From the NCBI GenBank assembly GCA_024640385.1, contig JAHEFC010000127.1, positions 2,459 through 9,916 of the forward strand: a stretch of 7,458 bases of DNA. The letters run 5' to 3'. This DNA comes from Sphingobacteriales bacterium. Its GTDB lineage: Bacteria; Bacteroidota; Bacteroidia; Chitinophagales; Chitinophagaceae. Below, piece by piece: positions 1-6,112 of this stretch. Position numbers and translations under genes: made by a program. Position 1 is the stretch's first letter. Every line of letters starts with the position of its first letter. Under the pieces are notes generated by a model. It had not been told where the DNA came from. It was given only the letters and a program-made list of their open reading frames with translations, and made no database searches.

Positions 1-794
1 AAAACATCAATTACGCCGGAGATACTTTAAAGAAACATCTGCTGGACATATACCTGCCACCTTCCACCTCTCGCCTGCCACCTCTGATCATCTGGGTCCA
101 TGGCGGTGCATGGATGCTGAACGATAAGTATGCCGATATGGGCTACATGAAAAATACGGTGAAAGAATTCATTGAAAAAGGATATGCCCTTGCCTCAATA
201 GACTATAGGCACAGCACCACTAAGCCTTTCCCGGCCATGGTACAGGATTGCAACAGGGCCATTCAATACCTGTACAACAATGCAGCAAAATACGGGTATG
301 ATAAAAACCGGATCACGCTGGTAGGTTTTTCTGCCGGAGGACATCTGGCTTCCCTCATTGCATTGTCGGCCAATAATAATATGAATGATTTTTACTACAA
401 CGGAAAGCCGGGAACATTCAAAATAAGTTCAGTGGTGGATTTTTACGGACCTGCTGACCTGGTAGCATTCGGATCGGACACATCGATCAACAAACCTTCG
501 GAGCCCATTGCCATTCTAATTGGAGCTGCTCCGGTAGACCGTCCTGATCTGGCAAAACGGGCAAGCCCGGTAACTTATGTGGACAAAGATGATCCGCCTT
601 TTTTGATCATACAGGGAGAGAAAGATGCATCGGTACCTAATACACAGTCGCGGTACCTCGACAGCTGGTTAAGGCTGGCGGGCGTTTCCAGCAAATTGAT
701 CATGGTACCCGGCGCGCCGCATTATGGAGAGATGTTTGACGAAGAGTGGATACAGAGGGAGGTGTTTGCATTTTTGGAGAAAACATTGAAATAA
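1..794 (+). CDS. Alpha/beta-hydrolase, BD-FAE/esterase-like (5' partial)
   Basis: This is a serine hydrolase of the alpha/beta fold, probably cutting ester bonds of small or carbohydrate-linked substrates; the exact substrate cannot be read from sequence. The reading frame is open from base 3 (first codon AAC), so the true start lies left of the window; the ATG at 114 is internal because it falls after the oxyanion-hole motif. About 263 residues are visible. The HGGAW oxyanion motif is encoded at 99-113, the nucleophile motif GFSAGG has its serine at 330, the likely acid Asp is at 624 (KDASVP) and the likely catalytic His at 720 (APHYGE), so the triad is complete. The stop TAA is at 792-794. 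The segment encoded at 54-86 (LPPSTSRLPPL), between the first strand and the oxyanion motif, comes from a 7-bp tandem repeat. It is convergent with the next gene, with no evident link to the hydrogenase. Family confidence is high; substrate is unknown. Confidence 0.88.
   Translation, partial: NINYAGDTLKKHLLDIYLPPSTSRLPPLIIWVHGGAWMLNDKYADMGYMKNTVKEFIEKGYALASIDYRHSTTKPFPAMVQDCNRAIQYLYNNAAKYGYDKNRITLVGFSAGGHLASLIALSANNNMNDFYYNGKPGTFKISSVVDFYGPADLVAFGSDTSINKPSEPIAILIGAAPVDRPDLAKRASPVTYVDKDDPPFLIIQGEKDASVPNTQSRYLDSWLRLAGVSSKLIMVPGAPHYGEMFDEEWIQREVFAFLEKTLK
52..86. repeat. 7-bp tandem repeat inside the esterase coding sequence
   Basis: Five consecutive heptamers fit RCCTNYC (G at the last base of the final unit): ACCTGCC, ACCTTCC, ACCTCTC, GCCTGCC, ACCTCTG. 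They encode the proline- and serine-rich loop LPPSTSRLPPL. The unit resembles those in the hairpin at 793-871 and the array at 4770-4823, suggesting the same type of repeat landed in a tolerant surface loop. Confidence 0.65.
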
Positions 795-871
795 GGCGAG
801 AGGCAATAGGCGAGAGGCGAGAGAGGCATGTTCCCCTCGCCTTTCGCCTTTCCCCTCTCGCCTTTCGCCTT
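793..871. terminator. Long heptamer-built hairpin, likely bidirectional terminator
   Basis: Arms 793-823 and 841-871 pair over about 31 positions with three mismatches and a few G-T pairs, leaving a 17-base loop. The left arm repeats GGCGAGA-like units and the right arm repeats TCGCCTT-like units. The hairpin fills the gap between two convergent genes: its left edge includes the last two bases of the esterase TAA and its right edge the outermost base of the opposing gene's stop. Both exits are T-rich (TTATTTAG on plus, TTATTTCAATG on minus), which suits intrinsic termination in both directions. The structure is visible; the function is inferred. Confidence 0.7.
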
Positions 872-1590
872 TATTTAGATCCCAACTCCGGCCTCAGTTC
901 CATTAGTTCACTCCAGCTTTTTTCAATGAGATTTTGTAATACGTTCAGATACTCATCAAAAGAATCCTGACCATTTGCTTTTTCATACCGGTCTTTGTAA
1001 TTAACAGGATTCACCATATCGCGATCTTTGAACCCATTTTTGTACCTCGTTACCATGGTAAATTGAGCCTGCCCGGAAGCACTTGCCATATACACTGCTA
1101 CGGACACATTATCAGCCTCCCATACTTTCTTCATCTTGGAGATCAATCCCCTGACAACCATGGCTTGGCCCGGCTTCGGGAACCAATGAACGATCTGGAT
1201 CTTATTTGAAAATTGTCCCATAGGTACTGTGCTCAGGCTTTCCTGATATTCATAATACCCTGACTGATATTCCTGGGATGTAAATGGTGCAACATTTTTG
1301 TTGAAATCAAGGGTATGCTCAGCTCCAAGATTTCCCCTGGCATCCAGGCCTTCCCAGTTGAAAGGTCCCTCAACAATTTGGTAGCCACCGGCATCAGGAC
1401 CAGATGAAATTTCATATACCCGCCATTTAGCATCACCGGTATGATATTTCTGGGCATGGGCACCTAACCCTTTTTCGAATTCAAGCACCTTTTCAACTTT
1501 TGCAAAATTTCTTTGCACTGAAACAATGTTCTTTGTTTGGCTCATGCCGAATACAGGAATTAAAAGGCAGAGCAAGAGAAGTCTTCTCAT
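871..1590 (-). CDS. Exported protein of unknown function, two-module
   Basis: I do not recognise this 239-residue protein. It opens with a clear Sec signal peptide (residues 1-18: two arginines, a leucine-rich core, then GMSQ). The cysteine at residue 8 has no lipobox, so it is probably soluble in the periplasm or secreted rather than a lipoprotein. After the signal there seem to be two similar alpha/beta modules, roughly residues 24-85 and 125-190. Each has a helix-forming stretch (KVEKVLEFEKGLG; GLISKMKKVWEA) followed by strands ending in an aromatic pattern (GYQIVEGPFNW; QFTMVTRYKNGF). This recalls duplicated dimeric alpha/beta-barrel (ABM/NIPSNAP-like) folds, but that is a guess. The mature part has no cysteine and I see no catalytic motif. 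It sits downstream of the hydrogenase operon on the same strand, separated by terminator-like hairpins, so it is probably a separate unit. The start ATG at 1588-1590 directly precedes the signal peptide. Confidence 0.8.
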   Translation of the reverse strand: MRRLLLLCLLIPVFGMSQTKNIVSVQRNFAKVEKVLEFEKGLGAHAQKYHTGDAKWRVYEISSGPDAGGYQIVEGPFNWEGLDARGNLGAEHTLDFNKNVAPFTSQEYQSGYYEYQESLSTVPMGQFSNKIQIVHWFPKPGQAMVVRGLISKMKKVWEADNVSVAVYMASASGQAQFTMVTRYKNGFKDRDMVNPVNYKDRYEKANGQDSFDEYLNVLQNLIEKSWSELMELRPELGSK

Positions 1591-1615
1591 GTTTAGCGTA
1601 TTTGAGGTTAAAAAA

Positions 1616-1653
1616 TAAAAGGAGGCCGGCCAGAGGAAGTTGGCCGGATTTTA
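1616..1653 (-). terminator. GC-rich hairpin with T tract, minus-strand terminator
   Basis: A perfect 7-bp stem, CCGGCCA (1626-1632) with TGGCCGG (1641-1647), encloses an 8-base loop. An outer TAAAA/TTTTA pairing (1616-1620 with 1649-1653) can extend it around an internal bulge. Read on the minus strand the stem is followed by CCTCC and then the T-rich run TTTTATTTTTT, the form of an intrinsic terminator. It would end transcripts coming from hyaD before the exported-protein gene that starts at 1590. Confidence 0.6.
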
Positions 1654-1703
1654 ACAGGGGGAATTCCGCAGAAGGTAGGCTTATTTGAGCAGGCAGCAAA
1701 ATA

Positions 1704-1759
1704 AGAGAGCCTGAGAGGCATAGAGTCAGAATTTTTTGGCTAAGTCTCTCTGGCTCTCT
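1704..1759 (-). terminator. Imperfect hairpin after hyaD
   Basis: Bases 1704-1711 pair with 1752-1759, and after one T-T mismatch 1713-1719 pair with 1744-1750 (one G-T pair), giving a 15-pair stem with a loop of about 24 bases. On the minus strand it is followed by TTATTTTG. An alternative 9-bp stem, 1722-1730 with 1757-1765, competes with it. It may act with the hairpin at 1616-1653 to end the hydrogenase transcript or protect its 3' end. Confidence 0.45.
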
Positions 1760-1785
1760 GACTCTCTAACTCTCTAACTCTCTAA
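1746..1785. repeat. 8-bp tandem repeat overlapping the hyaD stop
   Basis: Five consecutive octamers are visible: CTCTCTGG, CTCTCTGA, then three copies of CTCTCTAA. The last copy covers the hyaD stop codon (TAG on the minus strand, 1782-1784). Part of the array supplies one arm of the hairpin at 1704-1759. Confidence 0.75.
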
Positions 1786-2234
1786 TCCAGGCTTTCTTTG
1801 ACTAAACGAATAACTTCTGGGATTTTTGCTTTAACCGCGGGTGTAAGTTCGATACCCTGCTCTTGTATGGATGCTATGCTTACAACAAAAAGATCTATTT
1901 CAGGCATTTTATCCATGAACTGCAATGCAGTCACCATGTCTTTCAATCCGATATCGTGGGTGCTCATAGCCGGAGGAAAGTCTTTCGCGTATCTGGGTTT
2001 GATCTTCCTGATGGTTCCGGGCTCTCTCCCATCAAGCGTAGCGTCTACAAGGATCACATGATCGTGATTCTCAAAATATTCAAGCAGGTGGAAACCTCCT
2101 GTACCTCCGTCGAGCACAGAAACATGCCCCGGTAATATTTCACTTTGTAACTGCTCCGCCACGTGCACACCAATGCCCTCATCACACATGAGATAATTGC
2201 CAATGCCCATTACAAGTGTTTTCTTTTGCTCCAT
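1782..2234 (-). CDS. hyaD: HyaD-type [NiFe] hydrogenase maturation endopeptidase
   Basis: This cytoplasmic protease (peptidase family M31, HyaD/HybD type) removes the C-terminal tail of the large subunit after nickel has been inserted, locking the active site. At 150 residues it is slightly shorter than E. coli HybD (164). The N-terminal GIGNYLMCDEGIG motif carries Glu19. Asp64 (LVDATLDG) and His93 (STHDIGL) complete the three residues that, by family knowledge, sense bound nickel. Its probable substrate is the DPCMACAVH-ending precursor encoded by hyaB two genes upstream. The start ATG overlaps the hyaC stop by one base (TAATG), implying translational coupling as the last gene of the operon. 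Cys17 in the first motif is a position I would expect to vary between homologues. Function is secure; the symbol follows the Hyd-1-like gene order. Confidence 0.95.
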   Translation of the reverse strand: MEQKKTLVMGIGNYLMCDEGIGVHVAEQLQSEILPGHVSVLDGGTGGFHLLEYFENHDHVILVDATLDGREPGTIRKIKPRYAKDFPPAMSTHDIGLKDMVTALQFMDKMPEIDLFVVSIASIQEQGIELTPAVKAKIPEVIRLVKESLD

Positions 2235-2992
2235 TATGCCGTACCTACTACTTCTGAACTTTCAGGATTAGGCGTGTGGTGCCTGTTCTCTTCAAACACT
2301 TCCTCTTCAATGAATTTCCATCCGCCACCCATACTGCTGATCTCGCCACGGCCTTCCACATAATCATGATAGAATACCAGGTAAACATGCACTATCGCAA
2401 AGAGGATGAAGAACCACATGGTCCAGTGATGGATCTGCCGGGTTAGTATGTCTCCTCCGAAAACGGCCGGTACCCATGAGAATAATTTAGGAAGCCACCA
2501 TCCGCTCATGCCTGCATAAAGGCCAAAACCGGTGAGACACTGCACCAGGAATGCGATAAAGGTCAGGAAATAAATAAACCCCGCCATGGCATTATGGCCA
2601 ATACTGATATGCTCCTGTTGCTCTCCGTTTTTCTTCAGCATCAGGATATCGATCTTGAACACTGTCCACATTTCCCTGATGAATCTTTTGGATGTAGGGA
2701 TGAACTGTTTCCAGTCAGCATATTTATTTCCCGCAAATCCCCAATAAATCCTGAACAGGAAGTTGAAAAAGAAGATATAGGAAGATATGAAATGTATGTA
2801 CCTCACCCATCCGAACAGAAAACGGTTCGATGCCTCCTGGTTGCTCATCAATGCTGGGGGATCTGAGATCCAGAATCCTGTGACGATGAGAGCTATAATA
2901 GCAGCAGCATTCAGCCAATGGTATATTCTTACGGGCAACTCCCATACATATATCCGGCGAAGCCTGTGAACGCGCAAATATTTTGTTGACAT
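2234..2992 (-). CDS. hyaC: Ni/Fe-hydrogenase cytochrome b subunit (HyaC)
   Basis: This integral membrane di-haem cytochrome b anchors the hydrogenase dimer and passes electrons from the small subunit to quinone. The 252-residue protein shows four hydrophobic segments at about residues 27-43, 63-85, 134-157 and 188-208. Candidate haem ligands are His25 (YHWLN), His67 (RYIHFISSY), His188 or His189 (QIHHW) and His202 (IVHVYLVFYHD). The opening signature VWELPVRIYHWLN and the post-membrane SSMGGGWKF match the HyaC/HupC family. It is a little longer than E. coli HyaC (about 235 residues) because of an acidic, histidine-containing tail after residue 225. It lies 17-18 bases after hyaB and overlaps the hyaD start by one base. 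This subunit marks the enzyme as respiratory and membrane-bound rather than soluble. Confidence 0.95.
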   Translation of the reverse strand: MSTKYLRVHRLRRIYVWELPVRIYHWLNAAAIIALIVTGFWISDPPALMSNQEASNRFLFGWVRYIHFISSYIFFFNFLFRIYWGFAGNKYADWKQFIPTSKRFIREMWTVFKIDILMLKKNGEQQEHISIGHNAMAGFIYFLTFIAFLVQCLTGFGLYAGMSGWWLPKLFSWVPAVFGGDILTRQIHHWTMWFFILFAIVHVYLVFYHDYVEGRGEISSMGGGWKFIEEEVFEENRHHTPNPESSEVVGTA

Positions 2993-3010
2993 AACGGGGT
3001 TGTTTAGAGA

Positions 3011-4735
3011 TTAATCACCTACCACACTGACTCGGGCAATATTCTTACCCTCTTCATCATACAAATGGACTGCACATGCCATGCAGGGATCAAAACTGTG
3101 GATGGTACGGATGATCTCCAGCGGCTGGTCTTCCCTGGCAACCGGCGTATCGATCAGCGCTGCTTCATAGGCCGACATCTGTCCTTTATTGTCTCTTGGT
3201 GAAGCATTCCAGGTTGTTGGAACTACCAACTGATAGTTGGCGATCTTTTCATCTTCTATATTGATCCAATGGGCCAGTGCGCCGCGCGGAGCTTCCGAAT
3301 GTCCAACACCCATGGCTGTTCTTGGCCAGGTCTTAGGATCAAACTTGGAAGAGTCTGCCATCCTGGTATCACCATTCTTGATATTGGTTAGCAATTGCTG
3401 GTAGAAATCCTGTACCCAGGTTGCAGCGAGCTTAGCTTCAAGTCCACGTGCAGCAGTTCTGCCCAACGTGGAAAACAATGCTGTGACAGGAACATTAAGA
3501 TCGGTAAGCGCTTTGTCAACAACGGCTTTAAAATCTTCGCGGCCCCTGGCATAACCAACCAGCACACGTGCAAGAGGTCCAACTTCCATAGCGTTCCCTT
3601 TCCAGCGTGGAGTTTTCAGGTAACTGTAGTCTTTAGTGGTATCCAGGTTTTCAAACGGAGGTTTGGGACCCGTATACTTTATTTTACTTTCCCCTTTATA
3701 GGGATGCAGCCCTTTGTCTTTTCCTTCTTTATATTCATACCAGGAGTGTGAAATAAATTCCTGTATTTCGTCTTCCTTACGAAGATCAACATCCATCACT
3801 TTACTGATATCTTTATTCATGATCACACCGCCGGGGAACTTGTAACTTGACTTGTCCCTGATGCCATTGGTTGGAAGATCTCCATAAACCATATAGTTTC
3901 CGAGTCCTCCTCCAATTGCACCCCAGTCTTTATAGAAAGAGGCTACCGCCATCAGGTCGGGGATATAAACCTGTTCAATGAATGTTTTACCATCCTGTAA
4001 TATTTTACCAACCAGTGCAAGACGTTCTGCGTTCAATCCGCTCACATCGTCAATGCCAATGGCACAGGCCATACCGCCTACCAGGTAATTGGGATGTGGG
4101 TTCTTGCCTCCGAATACGGCATGAACCTTAACCATTTCTTTCTGCCATTCCAGGGCTTCAAGGTAGTGGGCAAGTCCAATCAGATTCACTTCAGATGGGA
4201 GTTTGTAGGCCGGGTGTCCCCAATATCCGTTGGCGAAAATGCCCAGTTGACCGCTCTCCACAAATTTCCTGATGCGCGACTGCACATCCCTGAAATAACC
4301 AGGAGAACTTTTTGGCCAATTGGATATGCTCTGCGCCAACTCGGATGTTTTCTGTGGATCAGCCTTCAGGGCATCTACTACGTCCACCCAGTCCATGGCA
4401 TGCAGGTGATAGAAATGCACTACGTGGTCGTGCATGTACAAGGCACAGTGCATGATATTACGAACCAGTTCTGCGTTAGGCGGGATAATAATATCCAAGG
4501 CATCCTCAACCGTACGGACCGAATTGAGTGAGTGCGTGGATGTACATACACCACAAACACGGCCAACAAAAGCCCAGGCATCCCTGGGGTCACGACCCTT
4601 CAGGATCTCCTCCAGCAGCCTTACCATGGTACCACTGCTGTATGCATCTTTTATTTTTCCGTTTTCGATATCAGCCTCAACGCGTAAGTGACCTTCTATC
4701 CTTGTGATGGGGTCAACAACTATTCGTGTACTCAT
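3011..4735 (-). CDS. hyaB: [NiFe] hydrogenase large subunit, group 1
   Basis: The catalytic subunit splits H2 at a Ni-Fe(CN)2CO centre on the periplasmic side. The protein has 574 residues. The N-terminal L1 motif RVCGVCTSTH supplies Cys61 and Cys64, and the C-terminal L2 motif DPCMACAVH supplies Cys551 and Cys554. Cleavage is expected after His557, releasing a 17-residue tail (LYDEEGKNIARVSVVGD) as the HyaD substrate. RIEGH near residue 12 provides the conserved second-sphere Glu, and TTWNASPRD contains Arg514, which appears to match the active-site arginine of Hyd-1 (Arg509 in E. coli). There is no signal peptide, as expected, because the subunit is exported with HyaA. It follows hyaA after a 93-base spacer holding a 7-bp repeat array and precedes hyaC closely. 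The residues needed for activity appear intact. Confidence 0.97.
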   Translation of the reverse strand: MSTRIVVDPITRIEGHLRVEADIENGKIKDAYSSGTMVRLLEEILKGRDPRDAWAFVGRVCGVCTSTHSLNSVRTVEDALDIIIPPNAELVRNIMHCALYMHDHVVHFYHLHAMDWVDVVDALKADPQKTSELAQSISNWPKSSPGYFRDVQSRIRKFVESGQLGIFANGYWGHPAYKLPSEVNLIGLAHYLEALEWQKEMVKVHAVFGGKNPHPNYLVGGMACAIGIDDVSGLNAERLALVGKILQDGKTFIEQVYIPDLMAVASFYKDWGAIGGGLGNYMVYGDLPTNGIRDKSSYKFPGGVIMNKDISKVMDVDLRKEDEIQEFISHSWYEYKEGKDKGLHPYKGESKIKYTGPKPPFENLDTTKDYSYLKTPRWKGNAMEVGPLARVLVGYARGREDFKAVVDKALTDLNVPVTALFSTLGRTAARGLEAKLAATWVQDFYQQLLTNIKNGDTRMADSSKFDPKTWPRTAMGVGHSEAPRGALAHWINIEDEKIANYQLVVPTTWNASPRDNKGQMSAYEAALIDTPVAREDQPLEIIRTIHSFDPCMACAVHLYDEEGKNIARVSVVGD

Positions 4736-4769
4736 ATATTTGTTATCTGTAGAATGATCAAATTATTTT

Positions 4770-4823
4770 CCTGCAACCTGCAACCTGTAACCTGCAACCT
4801 GTAACCTGTAACCTGCAACCTGC
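4770..4823. repeat. 7-bp tandem array (CCTGYAA) between hyaA and hyaB
   Basis: Seven full heptamers CCTGCAA/CCTGTAA and a partial eighth (CCTGC) lie in the 93-base gap between hyaA and hyaB, ending five bases before the hyaA stop. In the minus-strand mRNA they read as repeated UUGCAGG/UUACAGG. The last unit is about 34 bases before the hyaB ATG, too far to be a normal ribosome binding site. The array is directional with no matching inverted arm, so it should not form a strong hairpin. Confidence 0.85.
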
Positions 4824-4828
4824 TAAAA

Positions 4829-5956
4829 CTATCCTTCCATCTCTTTCTCACTGGCCTTGCCTTCCGCTGTCAGTCGATCAATGATCCTGGACTTATTGAT
4901 GTTGGTATAAATGGCATGTCCTGCCAATGCAGCAGCTGTAACACCAAGAGCAACTTTACCAACTGTATCAGCATCCGACTCAATACCGAATCCGGCAAAG
5001 GCCGAACCTCTTTCGTAGAACCGGCCATTATCCCAGAAGTTCTCTTCAGAACATCCGATACATGGATGCCCTGACTGGATCGGGAAGCTTGTACCACCAT
5101 TCCATTTGGTAACCCCGCAGGCGTTATAAGTAGATGGCCCTTTACACCCTACTTTATACAAACAATACCCCTTCTGCGCATTCTCATCGTCAAATGATTC
5201 AACAAACAACCCTGCATCGAAGAACGGGCGACGATAGCAGGTATCGTGAACGCGTTTACTATAGAATGCCTTGGGCCTTCCCAGCCTGTCTAGTTCAGGG
5301 ATCTTTCCGAACGTAAGCAGGTGAACGATAACACCTGCCATCACCTCACCTATTGGAGGGCAGCCAGGCACTTTGATCACCGGCTTGCCTTTGACCAGCT
5401 TATGGATCGGTGTGGCCGATGTAGGGTTAGGTTTGGCCGCTTGCACACAACCATTGCAGGCGCAGCTGCCCCAGGCGATGATCGCCTTGGCACCTTCCGC
5501 AGCCTCATCCAGTATCTGCATCGATGTTTTTCCACCGATCATACAGTAAACACCATCGGCAGCAGTGGGAACACTTCCCTCCACACATAATATATATTCA
5601 CCTTTATATTTCGACATGGTATTCTTGAGCGCCTCTTCCGCCTGGATGCCTGAAGCCGCCATCAGCGTCTCCGTATAATCCAGCGAAACCTTATCCAGTA
5701 GTATATCTGCCACAATAGGGTGTGAACTCCTGATAAAGCTTTCACTGCAACAGGTGCATTCCTGGAAGTGCAGCCATATAATAGGTATGCGGGGATTGGT
5801 TTCAAGCGCTTTGGCAACCTGGCCAATAGCCGAATTCTCCAAGCCGATAAAGGCGGCCATCATTCCGGCAAACCTGACAAAATCACGGCGTGAGTAGCCT
5901 TTCCGTATGATCTCCTGATAATAGGTGGGCTGTTTGGTGATAACATCGTTAGACAT
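4829..5956 (-). CDS. hyaA: [NiFe] hydrogenase small subunit, O2-tolerant type, Tat-exported
   Basis: This electron-transfer subunit carries three FeS clusters from the NiFe site to cytochrome b. It has 375 residues. The twin-arginine signal SRRDFVRF (residues 22-29) is followed by a hydrophobic stretch. The mature domain begins near residue 57. With an offset of 50 it aligns to E. coli Hyd-1: proximal-cluster Cys67, Cys69, Cys70 (ECTCCSES), Cys165, Cys170 and Cys199 match Cys17, 19, 20, 115, 120 and 149, including the two extra cysteines of the [4Fe-3S] cluster. Glu126 matches Glu76. Distal ligands are His237, Cys240, Cys265 and Cys271; medial ligands are Cys280, Cys299 and Cys302, with Pro292. 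A C-terminal membrane helix at about 333-350 binds HyaC. Oddly, Cys167 adds a seventh cysteine between Cys165 and Cys170. It is first in the operon; the ATG at 5954-5956 gives a normal Tat leader. Confidence 0.97.
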   Translation of the reverse strand: MSNDVITKQPTYYQEIIRKGYSRRDFVRFAGMMAAFIGLENSAIGQVAKALETNPRIPIIWLHFQECTCCSESFIRSSHPIVADILLDKVSLDYTETLMAASGIQAEEALKNTMSKYKGEYILCVEGSVPTAADGVYCMIGGKTSMQILDEAAEGAKAIIAWGSCACNGCVQAAKPNPTSATPIHKLVKGKPVIKVPGCPPIGEVMAGVIVHLLTFGKIPELDRLGRPKAFYSKRVHDTCYRRPFFDAGLFVESFDDENAQKGYCLYKVGCKGPSTYNACGVTKWNGGTSFPIQSGHPCIGCSEENFWDNGRFYERGSAFAGFGIESDADTVGKVALGVTAAALAGHAIYTNINKSRIIDRLTAEGKASEKEMEG

Positions 5957-6030
5957 GCAGATCGGTTTTAAGGTGAGGGGGGAAAGAGGTTACTAAAGTA
6001 TGTCCAATATCATCGGAGGTTTACAACTTT

Positions 6031-6040
6031 TGTCATGACA
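6031..6040. promoter_or_regulatory. Perfect palindrome TGTCATGACA, possible operator
   Basis: This is a perfect 10-bp inverted repeat in the middle of the divergent gap, followed shortly by ATTATGAC, which repeats half of it. Its TGTCA/TGACA half-sites resemble those bound by Crp/Fnr-family regulators, a family often used to switch on hydrogenase genes. It is next to the weak plus-strand -7 candidate at 6025-6032. Operator function is a guess. Confidence 0.3.
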
Positions 6041-6099
6041 TATTATGACTTTCCTCATGGGATAAAGCCAGGGTTCTCAATATTATTGGTATTCCTAAA

Positions 6100-6109
6100 A
6101 AACCGGTTT
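6100..6109. promoter_or_regulatory. Perfect palindrome AAACCGGTTT just before the microprotein start
   Basis: A perfect 10-bp inverted repeat ends three bases before the ATG at 6113. Without a loop it cannot form a stable RNA hairpin, so if functional it would be a protein-binding site. It could also be chance. Confidence 0.2.
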
Positions 6110-6112
6110 ACA

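Larger units (their letters stand above)
5957..6112. promoter_or_regulatory. Divergent control region between hya and hyp operons
   Basis: This 156-base gap separates hyaA (leftward) from the microprotein-hypAB unit (rightward) and should hold both promoters. No perfect Bacteroidetes -7 box (TAnnTTTG) was found. Five-of-six matches are TACTTTAG on minus (6000-5993, about 37 bases before hyaA) and, on plus, AACTTTTG (6025-6032) and TATTATTG (6081-6088). None has a convincing -33 element. Two 10-bp palindromes lie here and are listed separately. Assignment of either promoter is tentative. Confidence 0.4.

Noticed and set aside
114..116. ATG at 114 as the start of the esterase gene
   Set aside because: The open frame continues to the left edge and encodes the first strand and the HGGAW oxyanion motif upstream of it.
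746..970. Overlapping 74-residue plus-strand frame
   Set aside because: It runs through the end of the esterase gene, the hairpin and the antisense of the exported-protein gene, and resembles no protein; it is a shadow.
2234..2992. Formate dehydrogenase gamma or thiosulfate reductase cytochrome b in place of HyaC
   Set aside because: The superfamily is shared, but the N-terminal signature, length and position between hyaB and hyaD make the hydrogenase subunit the clear choice.
3395..4691. Plus-strand frames antisense to hyaB
   Set aside because: They lie wholly inside a well-identified gene on the other strand and show no domain-like sequence.
4770..4823. CRISPR-like array
   Set aside because: Units are only 7 bp and directly adjacent with no spacers; it is a simple tandem repeat.
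6035..6112. A longer start (ATG at 6035) for the microprotein
   Set aside because: It would place 26 residues before a perfectly good signal peptide and would overlap the TGTCATGACA palindrome; the ATG at 6113 is far more plausible.
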